From a virus: a DNA stretch of 28,384 nt. Below the pieces are notes generated by a model. It saw nothing but the letters and a program-made list of their open reading frames with translations, did not search any database and was not told where the DNA came from. Below are positions 23,122 through 28,384 of this stretch, piece after piece (positions within the stretch are counted from its first letter, which is position 1; each line of letters begins with the position of its first letter). The position numbers were made by a program, and so were the translations under genes. The DNA lies in IMG/VR virus record IMGVR_UViG_3300043466_000980, positions 1-28,384 of that record; one strand, given 5' to 3'.

Positions 23122-23157
23122 ATTTTACAGATTAGAGAAAATTTATTTTACAGATTA
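23122..23157 (+). repeat. tandem 13-bp direct repeats upstream of P2
   Basis: ATTTTACAGATTA occurs twice, at 23122-23134 and 23145-23157, start to start 23 bp. They sit immediately upstream of promoter P2, about 55-95 bp before its expected transcription start. Two-turn spacing puts them on one face of the helix, as for an activator or repressor dimer. No copy was seen before P1. Confidence 0.7.
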
Positions 23158-23159
23158 TT

Positions 23160-23210
23160 AAAAAAAAGATAACAAAAGTTTTGTTTTGTAAATATAAGGT
23201 TTTAAATTTG
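23160..23210 (+). promoter_or_regulatory. Bacteroidota-type promoter P2 with shared 21-bp element
   Basis: A perfect TTTG (23180-23183), N19, TAAATTTG (23203-23210) promoter. The upstream A8-GATAACAAAAG element and following bases (23160-23180) are identical over 21 bp to P1 at 13213-13233, with identical spacing to the -7 box. It drives the small genes at 23240 and probably the ERF gene. Confidence 0.85.
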
Positions 23211-23239
23211 ACCTATCAATAACACAAAACACTAATTTT

Positions 23240-23581
23240 ATGCTAAACGAAAACAGAACTTTTGAACATGGCAAATTTTATTTTGTAGCTTTGGATGCTC
23301 AATTTACTATTTGTTGGTACTGCGAACCTCAGAATTGTTTTATCGCTTATGACGATACAAGGATTGGTAGACATTATGCTTACGTTGTAGGCGATGCAAT
23401 CGAAACTCCTGAAGTTAATCAATGGCTAATGAATAAATACTACAATGACCGCAAAGAGTTTATTAAGTACTACGAACCTGATTACTTACCAGAGCAAAAG
23501 TTAAGAATGCTTTATGAATATCAAAGTATTTTAGAGAGTGAAAATCAATTAGACGAATATGAAAACTGGCTTTTAAAATGA
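23240..23581 (+). CDS. hypothetical protein, first gene of P2 operon
   Basis: A 113-residue acidic, Tyr-rich protein of unknown family (HGKFYFVALDAQFTICWYCE, RIGRHYAYVVGDAIETPEVN, LRMLYEYQSILESENQLDEY). It is the first gene after the strong-looking P2 promoter, a place where phages put early host-takeover or anti-defence genes. The next gene overlaps its stop (ATGA at 23578). Confidence 0.55.
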   Translation: MLNENRTFEHGKFYFVALDAQFTICWYCEPQNCFIAYDDTRIGRHYAYVVGDAIETPEVNQWLMNKYYNDRKEFIKYYEPDYLPEQKLRMLYEYQSILESENQLDEYENWLLK

Positions 23582-23790
23582 TAATTACAGACTATGTTAA
23601 CGGCTTTAAGGTAACGCTTCAAATAAGTTGCAAACACAATAAAAAAACTGATATGTCAAAGTTTGAAATAGATAGCATTCACATTGAAGATATTTTTATT
23701 GAAGACTTTCAAAGAGCCTTAAATGTTTTAAACATGGATGTAGTAGAGTTTACTCAATTATTTATTAACAATTATTATAGATTAAATTAG
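23578..23790 (+). CDS. small hypothetical protein, similar to 23793
   Basis: A 70-residue acidic protein. Its frame VNGFKVTLQISC followed by IDSIHIEDIFIED resembles INGLKVTVEAEY and WDIQDIWVEDVN in the next gene, so the two look like a diverged tandem duplication. Function unknown. It is coupled to 23240 by a four-base overlap. Confidence 0.55.
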   Translation: MIITDYVNGFKVTLQISCKHNKKTDMSKFEIDSIHIEDIFIEDFQRALNVLNMDVVEFTQLFINNYYRLN

Positions 23791-23792
23791 TC

Positions 23793-24059
23793 ATGAGCGC
23801 AATTACACACGATTTTATTATTAACGGCTTAAAGGTAACTGTTGAGGCTGAATATTGGAAAGGTTTTAAAGGTAGTCTGGAAGAACCAGCAGAACCTGCA
23901 GGATGGGACATCCAAGATATTTGGGTAGAGGATGTTAATATCTTTGACTTAGATGAAACGGCTCAAGCTGTTGGATACTTCACTTGGTACGAATTGAATG
24001 CAGACCTTAACGATATGCTTAACGAAGAATACCACGATTACATTAAATATAATTTCTAA
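23793..24059 (+). CDS. small hypothetical protein, similar to 23578
   Basis: An 88-residue, very acidic protein of unknown function (GSLEEPAEPAGWDIQDIWVED, FTWYELNADLNDMLNEEYHD). It shares the strand-turn-strand start and the I-x-D-I-x-V/I-ED motif with the preceding 70-residue protein. It starts 2 bp after that gene. Confidence 0.55.
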   Translation: MSAITHDFIINGLKVTVEAEYWKGFKGSLEEPAEPAGWDIQDIWVEDVNIFDLDETAQAVGYFTWYELNADLNDMLNEEYHDYIKYNF

Positions 24060-24077
24060 TCTTTAAATATTTTTATC

Positions 24078-24686
24078 ATGCAAACACAAGAAATAACAGC
24101 GGATTTTTATCAAAGCCAAACTATCACAGACTTAATTCAGTCTATGGTTAAATTCCAAATTGCTTTTCAAAATGCAAGTCTTAAAAAAGATGCAAAAAAT
24201 GAACATCTAAGAAATTCCTATGTAAGTTTAGACAACTTATTGCACGTTATAAGACCTATTCTAAGCGAAAATAACTTAGTCATAGTTCAGTCTTTAGCAG
24301 GCGACTATTTGAGAACTGTTATATACCACGTTTCTGGACAGTATATAGGTTCTAAAATGCCATTTAATCCAATGTCTGGAAACAAAGGAACTAATGCCTT
24401 ACAAGAGTTAGGCGGTGGCATTACTTATGCAAAGCGTTATTCTCTTTCAGCCTTACTTCAGATTTCTGTTGATGTCGATAACGATGGTCAGGATAGTAAA
24501 CTTAAAAGTGAACAATTAAAGAAAGCGCCAGCAAAGAAAAAAGTAGAAAGTATTGAGCAACTAAATAAAATTGTTGACTGGGTTCTGGAGGATTTGAGCA
24601 GGCACGAAAAGGTTAATCAGTTTTATGACTTAGACAAAGGTCAGTTTGAATGGTTAAATATGGAGATTCAGAATAGAACCATGTAA
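24078..24686 (+). CDS. ERF family single-strand annealing protein
   Basis: A 202-residue recombinase that anneals complementary single strands (P22 Erf type), used in phage genome circularisation and recombination-dependent replication. The N-terminal core has FQNASLKKDAKN, YVSLDNLLHVIRPILSENNL, YHVSGQYIGSKMPF, NKGTNALQELGGGITYAKRY and SLSALLQISVDVDNDGQD; the G-x-x-ITYAKRY-x-LSALL-x-I and terminal D-x-DNDG are hallmarks. The C-terminal tail (KKAPAKKKVESIEQL onward) may be a DNA- or partner-binding helix bundle. It should work with the SSB-like protein at 988. Followed by a gap with repeats and a terminator-like hairpin. Confidence 0.9.
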   Translation: MQTQEITADFYQSQTITDLIQSMVKFQIAFQNASLKKDAKNEHLRNSYVSLDNLLHVIRPILSENNLVIVQSLAGDYLRTVIYHVSGQYIGSKMPFNPMSGNKGTNALQELGGGITYAKRYSLSALLQISVDVDNDGQDSKLKSEQLKKAPAKKKVESIEQLNKIVDWVLEDLSRHEKVNQFYDLDKGQFEWLNMEIQNRTM

Positions 24687-24725
24687 ATATAATTTTAGTA
24701 CAACAGCTAAATATAGTTTTAATAC
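24684..24725 (+). repeat. tandem 18-bp direct repeats after ERF gene
   Basis: TAAATATAATTTTAGTAC (24684-24701) and TAAATATAGTTTTAATAC (24708-24725), start to start 24 bp, 16 of 18 identical. The first repeat begins at the ERF stop codon. They lie upstream of the small putative HTH gene at 24838 and could be its operator. A related string occurs in the P2 spacer (TAAATATAAGGTTTTAA, 23189-23205). Confidence 0.65.
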
Positions 24726-24769
24726 GGCGGTCACTATGTTCTATTTGTAACAAAAACCGCCTTATTTTA
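24726..24769 (+). terminator. imperfect terminator-like hairpin
   Basis: GGCGGT (24726-24731) pairs with ACCGCC (24756-24761), with an inner TGTT/AACA pair (24737-24740 with 24749-24752), followed by TTATTTTAT. The large internal loop makes it weaker than the other terminators here. Confidence 0.5.
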
Positions 24770-24837
24770 TATGATTATTATTGAATAGATAAAAGATATA
24801 ACACAAACAAAAAACATAGCTTAAAACGGATATTTTT

Positions 24838-25044
24838 ATGATAGATTTAAACGATAAAAAATTGATTTATGAGCAGGTTATGGAATACTGCAAAGAGAAT
24901 AATATTAGAATTAAAGATTTTTATAGTTCTATTGATATTACAGACGTTGGATTTCGCAAAACGTGGGCAAAGAAAAACCCCCAGAGTATAGAGACTTTGA
25001 TTGATATAATAGACTTTATGAATAAAAACAAGAAAAATGATTAA
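24838..25044 (+). CDS. small putative helix-turn-helix regulator
   Basis: A 68-residue protein. YEQVMEYCKENNIRIKDFYSSIDITDVGFRKTW looks like a short Cro/C1-type helix-turn-helix in which DFYSSIDIT and VGFRKTW would be the two helices, followed by SIETLIDIIDFMNKNKK. The direct repeats at 24684 are a plausible target. There is no strong catalytic motif. The 25-residue ORF at 25037 overlaps its end. Assigned with caution. Confidence 0.45.
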   Translation: MIDLNDKKLIYEQVMEYCKENNIRIKDFYSSIDITDVGFRKTWAKKNPQSIETLIDIIDFMNKNKKND

Positions 25045-25114
25045 TATATTATTCTTAATTTTTGTCATGGTACTATTGAACTGGTATTTAAATTTCTTTG
25101 AAGATGAATCATAG
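25037..25114 (+). CDS. possible 25-residue single-span membrane peptide
   Basis: ATG 25037 to TAG 25114 encodes MINILFLIFVMVLLNWYL followed by NFFEDES: one membrane span and a short acidic tail. It overlaps the preceding stop (8 bases) and the next start (11 bases), the tight packing expected of a real small gene, and it fills the otherwise empty 59-bp gap. Its size resembles lysis, superinfection-exclusion or regulatory peptides. Chance ORFs of this length occur easily in A+T-rich DNA. Confidence 0.35.
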   Translation: MINILFLIFVMVLLNWYLNFFEDES

Positions 25115-25694
25115 TAAGTTAACACCTGAAATGGTAGAGGGTATAAAAAAGGATTACTTAAAAGGAAATACTCAAAAGACAATCATTTATAAGTACAGGA
25201 TTTCAACGGCTACAATGTACAGTATCTGTGAGGGTCTTAAACAGAAGCGTAAAGAGAAAAATATATTTGAAAAGGTGCATTTTGATAGAGAACATTATCA
25301 GTTAACTCTTGGCAAATTAGCAATCAAATACTGTATATCTGAAAACTACGTCAAAAGAATTTTATATAACAAGGAATTTAATGAATATATGAAACATCCA
25401 GATACAGGCTTGAAGCAAAAACTACAAAGTGATATTGTTTATTTGATTCATTCTATTGAATATGTTTACAGTCACACTGGTGCAGAAGACCAAAAGGTTT
25501 ACAAGTATCATAATTTTTTAAAATCAAAGTTGTTTTATATTGAGTTTGTAGACCATCCTGTTTTTGGCTGGTACTACCATTGTGACAGTCGCGGTAAAAA
25601 CATCTGCGACAGTCGCTATGCCAAAAGATACTTTGATAATATTGAAGACTGTAAAAAAGATTTGGGAAAAACCTTAAGAAAGTTGGGATATTAA
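25104..25694 (+). CDS. protein with two HTH-like segments
   Basis: A 196-residue basic protein; ATG 25104 preferred over an in-frame TTG at 25098. The N-terminal part LTPEMVEGIKKDYLKGNTQK with YKYRISTATMYSICEGL is a homeodomain-like (resolvase-type) helix-turn-helix, and LTLGKLAIKYCISENYVKRI looks like a second one. The C-terminal half (FVDHPVFGWYYHCDSRGKNI, then NIEDCKKDLGKTLRKLGY) is unrecognised. A DNA-binding or regulatory protein ahead of the replication gene is plausible; its stop codon is just upstream of the promoter at 25706. Confidence 0.55.
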   Translation: MNHSKLTPEMVEGIKKDYLKGNTQKTIIYKYRISTATMYSICEGLKQKRKEKNIFEKVHFDREHYQLTLGKLAIKYCISENYVKRILYNKEFNEYMKHPDTGLKQKLQSDIVYLIHSIEYVYSHTGAEDQKVYKYHNFLKSKLFYIEFVDHPVFGWYYHCDSRGKNICDSRYAKRYFDNIEDCKKDLGKTLRKLGY

Positions 25695-25713
25695 ATAATA
25701 TTTTTTATATTTG
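25682..25713 (+). promoter_or_regulatory. promoter P4 for the leader RNA
   Basis: -7 box TATATTTG (25706-25713) fits TAnnTTTG. The -33 element is GTTG at 25682-25685 (20 bp spacing) or TTGG one base on (19 bp). Transcription would begin around 25719-25721, just before the first hairpin of the kissing-loop RNA. Confidence 0.6.
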
Positions 25714-25719
25714 TGAATC

Positions 25720-25815
25720 GAAATGATTGTCGGGAAGCAATCAGATAAATTTATAACAGCCTCAGGGGTTATTATGTCTTCCCGCATAGTAACTTTTCTG
25801 AGGCTAATTTTTTTT
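25720..25815 (+). ncRNA. kissing-loop leader RNA with intrinsic terminator
   Basis: Hairpin 1: TGATTG (25724-25729) with CAATCA (25738-25743), 8-nt loop TCGGGAAG. Hairpin 2: a long stem AGCCTCAG (25758-25765) with CTGAGGCT (25798-25805), enclosing GTTATTATG (25768-25776) with CATAGTAAC (25785-25793; one G-T pair), 8-nt loop TCTTCCCG, followed by T8 (25808-25815). Both loops start with U and are otherwise exact 7-nt complements (CGGGAAG with CTTCCCG), predicting a loop-loop kiss as in ColE1 RNA I/II. Hairpin 2 is also an intrinsic terminator ending 5 nt before the initiator ATG. It may be a stand-alone small RNA of about 95 nt or an attenuator of the initiator gene. Confidence 0.8.
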
Positions 25816-25820
25816 AATGA

Positions 25821-26810
25821 ATGAAATATAATATTCAGATTAACCAAAAAGCTATAATAGATTTAAGGTTAAATCTTACCTTGGAAGAGGCTATTATTTT
25901 AGATTTTTGCATGCAATTTGTAAACTCACCACAGGCAGTTAAAATCTATTATAACAATTCAATGTATGTTTGGATTAGCCATAATTTAATACTTGAAAAT
26001 TTACCTATATTGAAACTAAAAAAAGATTCAATTTATAGGAAAATGAAAGAACTTTGCGAAAAACAATTTTTATTGATACATCCTGAAACGCAAAAACTTG
26101 GGCGTTCATATTATTCAATAGGAATAAATGCAAATAAACTTATATTTTCACCCTCGGAAGAAAATCCGAACCCTCGGATAAACACCCATAGCCCTACGGA
26201 TAAAAATCCGAACCCCTACGGAAATAAATCCGAAGCCCCCTCGGAAGAAAATCCGAACTATAATAATATAAATTATAATACTATAAATAATAATTATATA
26301 ATAGATAATAAAGAAAGCGTTTCTGTTTCTGAATCCGAAATTGAATCTGTTAAGTATTATTTTGAAACTAACCAAATCTTAGAACTGCTAACAGAAAAAA
26401 CTGGAGCTAAATATAAGATACCAAAAACTAAATCGCTATTATTACGCTACGGAGTTTATAAGCTAATCAAAGAACGCTTTGAAGATGGCGCTATCTTAGA
26501 AGACTTTGTCAATATTATAGAGTATAAATATAATGAGTGGATAAACACCAAATTTATTTCTTACTTAGTCCCAGATACACTATTCCGAAAATCTAATTTT
26601 GAAAAGTATCTTACACAAATTCAAATTAAACCTATTTCTAACAACACAAATAATTTAATCGATGACAATGGAAATTACGCAAAGACCGATGAGGGTAGAA
26701 AGTTGTTTCATGCTAACGTTGCAAAAGGTGCAGCAGACGCTATCCGTGCAATCAGAAACGGCGAAAGAGATGATTTTTGGCTACGAATATCCAATGCGAA
26801 ACCAGAATGA
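25821..26810 (+). CDS. replication initiator with internal origin (lambda O-like)
   Basis: A 329-residue initiator. N-terminal winged helix (about 1-108: LNLTLEEAIILDFCMQF, YVWISHNLILENLPIL, KKDSIYRKMKELCEKQFLL, GRSYYSIG) for origin binding. The linker (108-175) is Asn/Pro-rich with the repeated SEENPN string because it is encoded by the iterons and A+T-rich tract. The C-terminal domain (about 180-265: ILELLTEKTGAKYKIP, LIKERFEDGAILEDFVNIIE, KYNEWIN, YLVPDTLFRKSNFEKYL) matches the conserved phage replisome/Phg_2220-type C-terminal domain. Start ATG is 5 bp after the RNA terminator T-run. The next gene overlaps its end. Confidence 0.8.
   Translation: MKYNIQINQKAIIDLRLNLTLEEAIILDFCMQFVNSPQAVKIYYNNSMYVWISHNLILENLPILKLKKDSIYRKMKELCEKQFLLIHPETQKLGRSYYSIGINANKLIFSPSEENPNPRINTHSPTDKNPNPYGNKSEAPSEENPNYNNINYNTINNNYIIDNKESVSVSESEIESVKYYFETNQILELLTEKTGAKYKIPKTKSLLLRYGVYKLIKERFEDGAILEDFVNIIEYKYNEWINTKFISYLVPDTLFRKSNFEKYLTQIQIKPISNNTNNLIDDNGNYAKTDEGRKLFHANVAKGAADAIRAIRNGERDDFWLRISNAKPE
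26153..26258 (+). repeat. origin iterons (CGGA-N6-TCCG x5)
   Basis: CGGA starts at 26155, 26175, 26197, 26219 and 26242, spacing 20, 22, 22 and 23 bp. Copies 1, 3, 4 and 5 are followed by TCCG after six bases (TCCG at 26165, 26207, 26229 and 26252), each a 14-bp interrupted palindrome; copy 2 keeps only its left half. They lie inside the initiator gene, the lambda ori arrangement. Confidence 0.8.
26259..26312 (+). other. A+T-rich tract next to iterons, likely unwinding element
   Basis: Only two of 54 positions are G or C (26281 and 26304), with repeated TATAATA-type strings. It directly follows the last iteron, as the DNA unwinding element does in iteron-type origins. It encodes an Asn/Ile/Tyr-rich linker that can tolerate such composition. 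Confidence 0.7.
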
Positions 26811-27519
26811 TGCAGAACTGGGGCCAGCTTTAGGTGCAGCTTTATCTATTTGCGCTGAAGTTTATTGTGGTATCAAAGAAAATACTCTTAACCAAAATAT
26901 CCTTATTGAATGTTCTAAGTTCGTTTATAAATATTATAAGGATTTGGGCCTGTTAGAAATCCGCGAGGCTTTTGAAATGTGCGCTAATAACAAATTTGAA
27001 AAGGTAAACATGAGAGCGTACTACGGTCAATTTAACGTTTCAATGTTAGGAGATATTCTAAGCGCGTACAAATCTGAAAGGAATAAGGTTTTAAATAAGA
27101 TACTTCATGAACATGAGCGCGCTATCTCTGGCGAATCATTTATGGATATTGTAGAACATAAAAACTATATAGCCAGACAGGAAGTTATCGCAGAGTTTAA
27201 AGAGCAAATTGAACGTAGAAAAAATGGCTTAGAACTTAAATATAAAACAGTTGACGAAATACGTATTCACTGGCCCAAAATTTTAATTGATAACGGAATC
27301 ATTGAATTACCTATTGAAAGAAAGCGCGAAATCTGGAATGAAGCCAAAGAGTTAGTTATGAAAAAACTTAGAAAAACAGCTGCTAACTTTCAAGATATTT
27401 ACGAAGCCAAAGGAGCGCGTCAAATGATTAAAACTATTGAGACAAACGGACAAAAGACGATCAGAGAAAAAACAGAGGTTCTGTATGGTAAATTATACGT
27501 TTGGGAATTTTTAAAATAA
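26770..27519 (+). CDS. hypothetical replication-region protein
   Basis: A 249-residue helical protein of unknown family, following the initiator in the position of a helicase loader (lambda P). The frame is open from 26662, but that stretch overlaps the initiator; ATG 26770 (MIFGYEYPMRNQ) or ATG 26794 is the probable start. It is rich in Lys/Glu helices (DLGLLEIREAFEMCANNKFE, MRAYYGQFNVSMLGDILSAY, VIAEFKEQIERRKNG). There is no Walker A motif, so it is not a DnaC-type ATPase; a helicase-loader-type role without ATPase is only positional inference. Confidence 0.55.
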   Translation: MIFGYEYPMRNQNDAELGPALGAALSICAEVYCGIKENTLNQNILIECSKFVYKYYKDLGLLEIREAFEMCANNKFEKVNMRAYYGQFNVSMLGDILSAYKSERNKVLNKILHEHERAISGESFMDIVEHKNYIARQEVIAEFKEQIERRKNGLELKYKTVDEIRIHWPKILIDNGIIELPIERKREIWNEAKELVMKKLRKTAANFQDIYEAKGARQMIKTIETNGQKTIREKTEVLYGKLYVWEFLK

Positions 27520-27523
27520 TACT

Positions 27524-27988
27524 ATGAATCTATTATATAAAATCGCTTTAGTTTTATTTTTAGAACCTCAGACCCAGAGCGAATACTGCCAGAAATACTA
27601 TCCTATTGCTTACCTTTGTGAGATAGCCTATGGAGTTCCAGTATCAATACAATTAGCGCAGGCATTACAGGAATCTGGAGGCGGAAAGTCAAACATCGCT
27701 AAAAACTCTAATAACCACTTCGGTATTAAGTACTATAAGAACGCTTACAACGGTCATTACTTTATAGATCGCAAAGGTATAAAATGGAGAGCGTACGATT
27801 CCGTTTATGAATCCTATATTGACCATGCAAAGTTCTTACATAAGCATTACAGACGCGCCTGTTTTAAAGATTACAGCTATTGGTCTAATTTAAACGGATA
27901 TGCAGAAAAAGGTTACTGGAAGCATATTTGTAAAATAGCAAAAAATAAAAAACTTTATTTATTAGATAACCACAAAACACAAAATTAA
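27524..27988 (+). CDS. glucosaminidase-family endolysin
   Basis: A 154-residue cell wall hydrolase of the endo-beta-N-acetylglucosaminidase/FlgJ type. Core: VPVSIQLAQALQESGGGKSN, with the catalytic Glu at position 50, then SNNHFGIKYYKN and YDSVYESYIDHAKFLHKHYR, with the C-terminal YAEKGYWKHICKIAKNKKL. The first 18 residues are hydrophobic (LLYKIALVLFL), possibly a weak signal or signal-arrest anchor. It sits among replication genes, 4.5 kb from the holin, so lysis genes are not clustered. It could alternatively be a packaged or injected wall hydrolase. Confidence 0.8.
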   Translation: MNLLYKIALVLFLEPQTQSEYCQKYYPIAYLCEIAYGVPVSIQLAQALQESGGGKSNIAKNSNNHFGIKYYKNAYNGHYFIDRKGIKWRAYDSVYESYIDHAKFLHKHYRRACFKDYSYWSNLNGYAEKGYWKHICKIAKNKKLYLLDNHKTQN

Positions 27989-27991
27989 ATT

Positions 27992-28216
27992 ATGAAAAAA
28001 GATGAATTTATCAAATCGCAAATGATTTACAGACCAACTATTCCGAGCGTTAAAATCAAAGGGAATAAAAGAATCATGATAGAAATAGATGAGCAAAGAA
28101 TGGTTAACAAGTTTGAAGAGCCAAAAAGGCTAAAGATAACCTGTTTTGACTTTCAACTGGCTGAAACCTTAGAGCGTTACAAATCTCGCAACCCTATAAT
28201 ATTAAAAGAATGGTAA
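27992..28216 (+). CDS. hypothetical protein
   Basis: A 74-residue basic protein (MIYRPTIPSVKIKGNKRIMI, LKITCFDFQLAETLERYKSR) of unknown family. It starts 3 bp after the endolysin and overlaps the next ATG (28210). No function can be suggested beyond its membership in the replication/recombination operon. Confidence 0.5.
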   Translation: MKKDEFIKSQMIYRPTIPSVKIKGNKRIMIEIDEQRMVNKFEEPKRLKITCFDFQLAETLERYKSRNPIILKEW

Positions 28217-28347
28217 GCATAAACCCTCAATATTTAATAGAAGCTGTTAGCAAATTGTTTGAATTTAAAACAAATGATATTGTTATTAAGTATATAGAAT
28301 CCGAAAGAATTAAAGAACTTATTGATAATCCTAAATTTGAACAATGA
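28210..28347 (+). CDS. 45-residue hypothetical protein
   Basis: ATG 28210 to TGA 28347. It starts MVSINPQYLIEAVSKLFEF and ends in a Lys/Glu-rich helix. The INPQYLIEAV string resembles the last domain of a DNA polymerase III beta clamp (NPKYLLDAL), but the protein is far too short to be one. Both ends overlap neighbouring genes (ATG inside the previous gene; ATGA with the next), supporting a real gene. Confidence 0.45.
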   Translation: MVSINPQYLIEAVSKLFEFKTNDIVIKYIESERIKELIDNPKFEQ

Positions 28348-28384
28348 TAATAATAGGAATAGACCCAGCAATAAGAAAAAACGG
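28344..28384 (+). CDS. RuvC-like Holliday junction resolvase, N-terminus only
   Basis: ATG 28344 overlaps the preceding stop by four bases. The visible 14 residues, MIIIGIDPAIRKNG, match the first strand of RuvC-family resolvases, with the first catalytic Asp in GIDP. Only 41 bases are in the window, so the assignment rests on that motif plus the recombination context (ERF, SSB-like, initiator). Confidence 0.6.
   Translation, partial: MIIIGIDPAIRKN

Noticed and set aside
15769-24686. Diversity-generating retroelement acting on the fibre or decoration protein
   Set aside because: No reverse transcriptase gene and no template/variable repeat pair were seen in the window.
24744-24775. TTTG plus TATATGAT as a promoter for the 24838 gene
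   Set aside because: The -7 part matches poorly and it lies inside the terminator-like hairpin.
26153-26258. Iterons considered as a CRISPR array
   Set aside because: Units are 14-bp palindromes at 20-23-bp period inside a coding frame, with no room for spacers and no cas genes.
26662-26769. N-terminal extension of the 26770 gene
   Set aside because: It lies wholly within the initiator gene and its translation does not resemble the rest of the protein.

Overview
This is one strand-coherent block of a tailed double-stranded DNA bacteriophage (or prophage) that infects a Bacteroidota host. All convincing genes are on the + strand, tightly packed, often with start and stop codons overlapping. 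The DNA is strongly A+T-rich. Three things point to Bacteroidota. Several intergenic gaps carry the TTTG-N19-TAnnTTTG promoter type of that phylum. Starts generally lack a Shine-Dalgarno sequence. Many proteins belong to families I associate with Bacteroidota phages. The long tape measure protein, HK97-like capsid set and absence of a sheath gene suggest a siphovirus. No integrase, tRNA or CRISPR array is seen, and both window ends cut through genes.

Layout. Positions 1-1743: 3' part of a ParB-like/beta-class DNA methyltransferase, an OB-fold single-strand-DNA-binding-like protein and two small genes. Positions 1744-12640: a 66-bp gap with a hairpin, then terminase small and large subunits, a gene with an apparent -1 ribosomal frameshift, neck/tail completion proteins, two large tail proteins and the tape measure gene, whose C-terminal segment lies in the +1 frame. 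Positions 12643-14542: small genes of unknown function, including one secreted protein behind its own promoter, closed by a strong terminator. Positions 14677-23064: head module behind a new promoter (ClpP-like protease with a coiled-coil tail, Ig-like decoration protein, major capsid protein, probable tail tube protein, portal with an unusual C-terminal domain, connector), then fibre and holin. Positions 23093-28384: terminator, second copy of the phage promoter, small early-type genes, ERF annealing protein, small regulators, a structured leader RNA, a replication initiator with an internal origin, an unknown gene, a glucosaminidase endolysin and the first codons of a RuvC-like resolvase.

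The most interesting region is 25680-26320. A promoter-like box is followed by a roughly 95-nt RNA with two hairpins whose 8-nt loops are exactly complementary over 7 nt (a predicted kissing loop). The second hairpin is also a perfect intrinsic terminator, ending 5 nt before the initiator start codon. About 330 bp into that initiator gene are five CGGA-N6-TCCG iterons (one degenerate) spaced 20-23 bp, followed by 54 bp with only two G/C pairs. That is the lambda O/ori arrangement. The candidate system is therefore a phage replicon in which initiator, origin iterons and a kissing-loop RNA switch sit together.

Other notable signals: a 21-bp identical element shared by two promoters 10 kb apart, two sets of tandem direct repeats that look like protein binding sites, the -1 frameshift, and the broken tape measure gene. 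Functions rest on motif recognition by eye; no database search or folding program was run.
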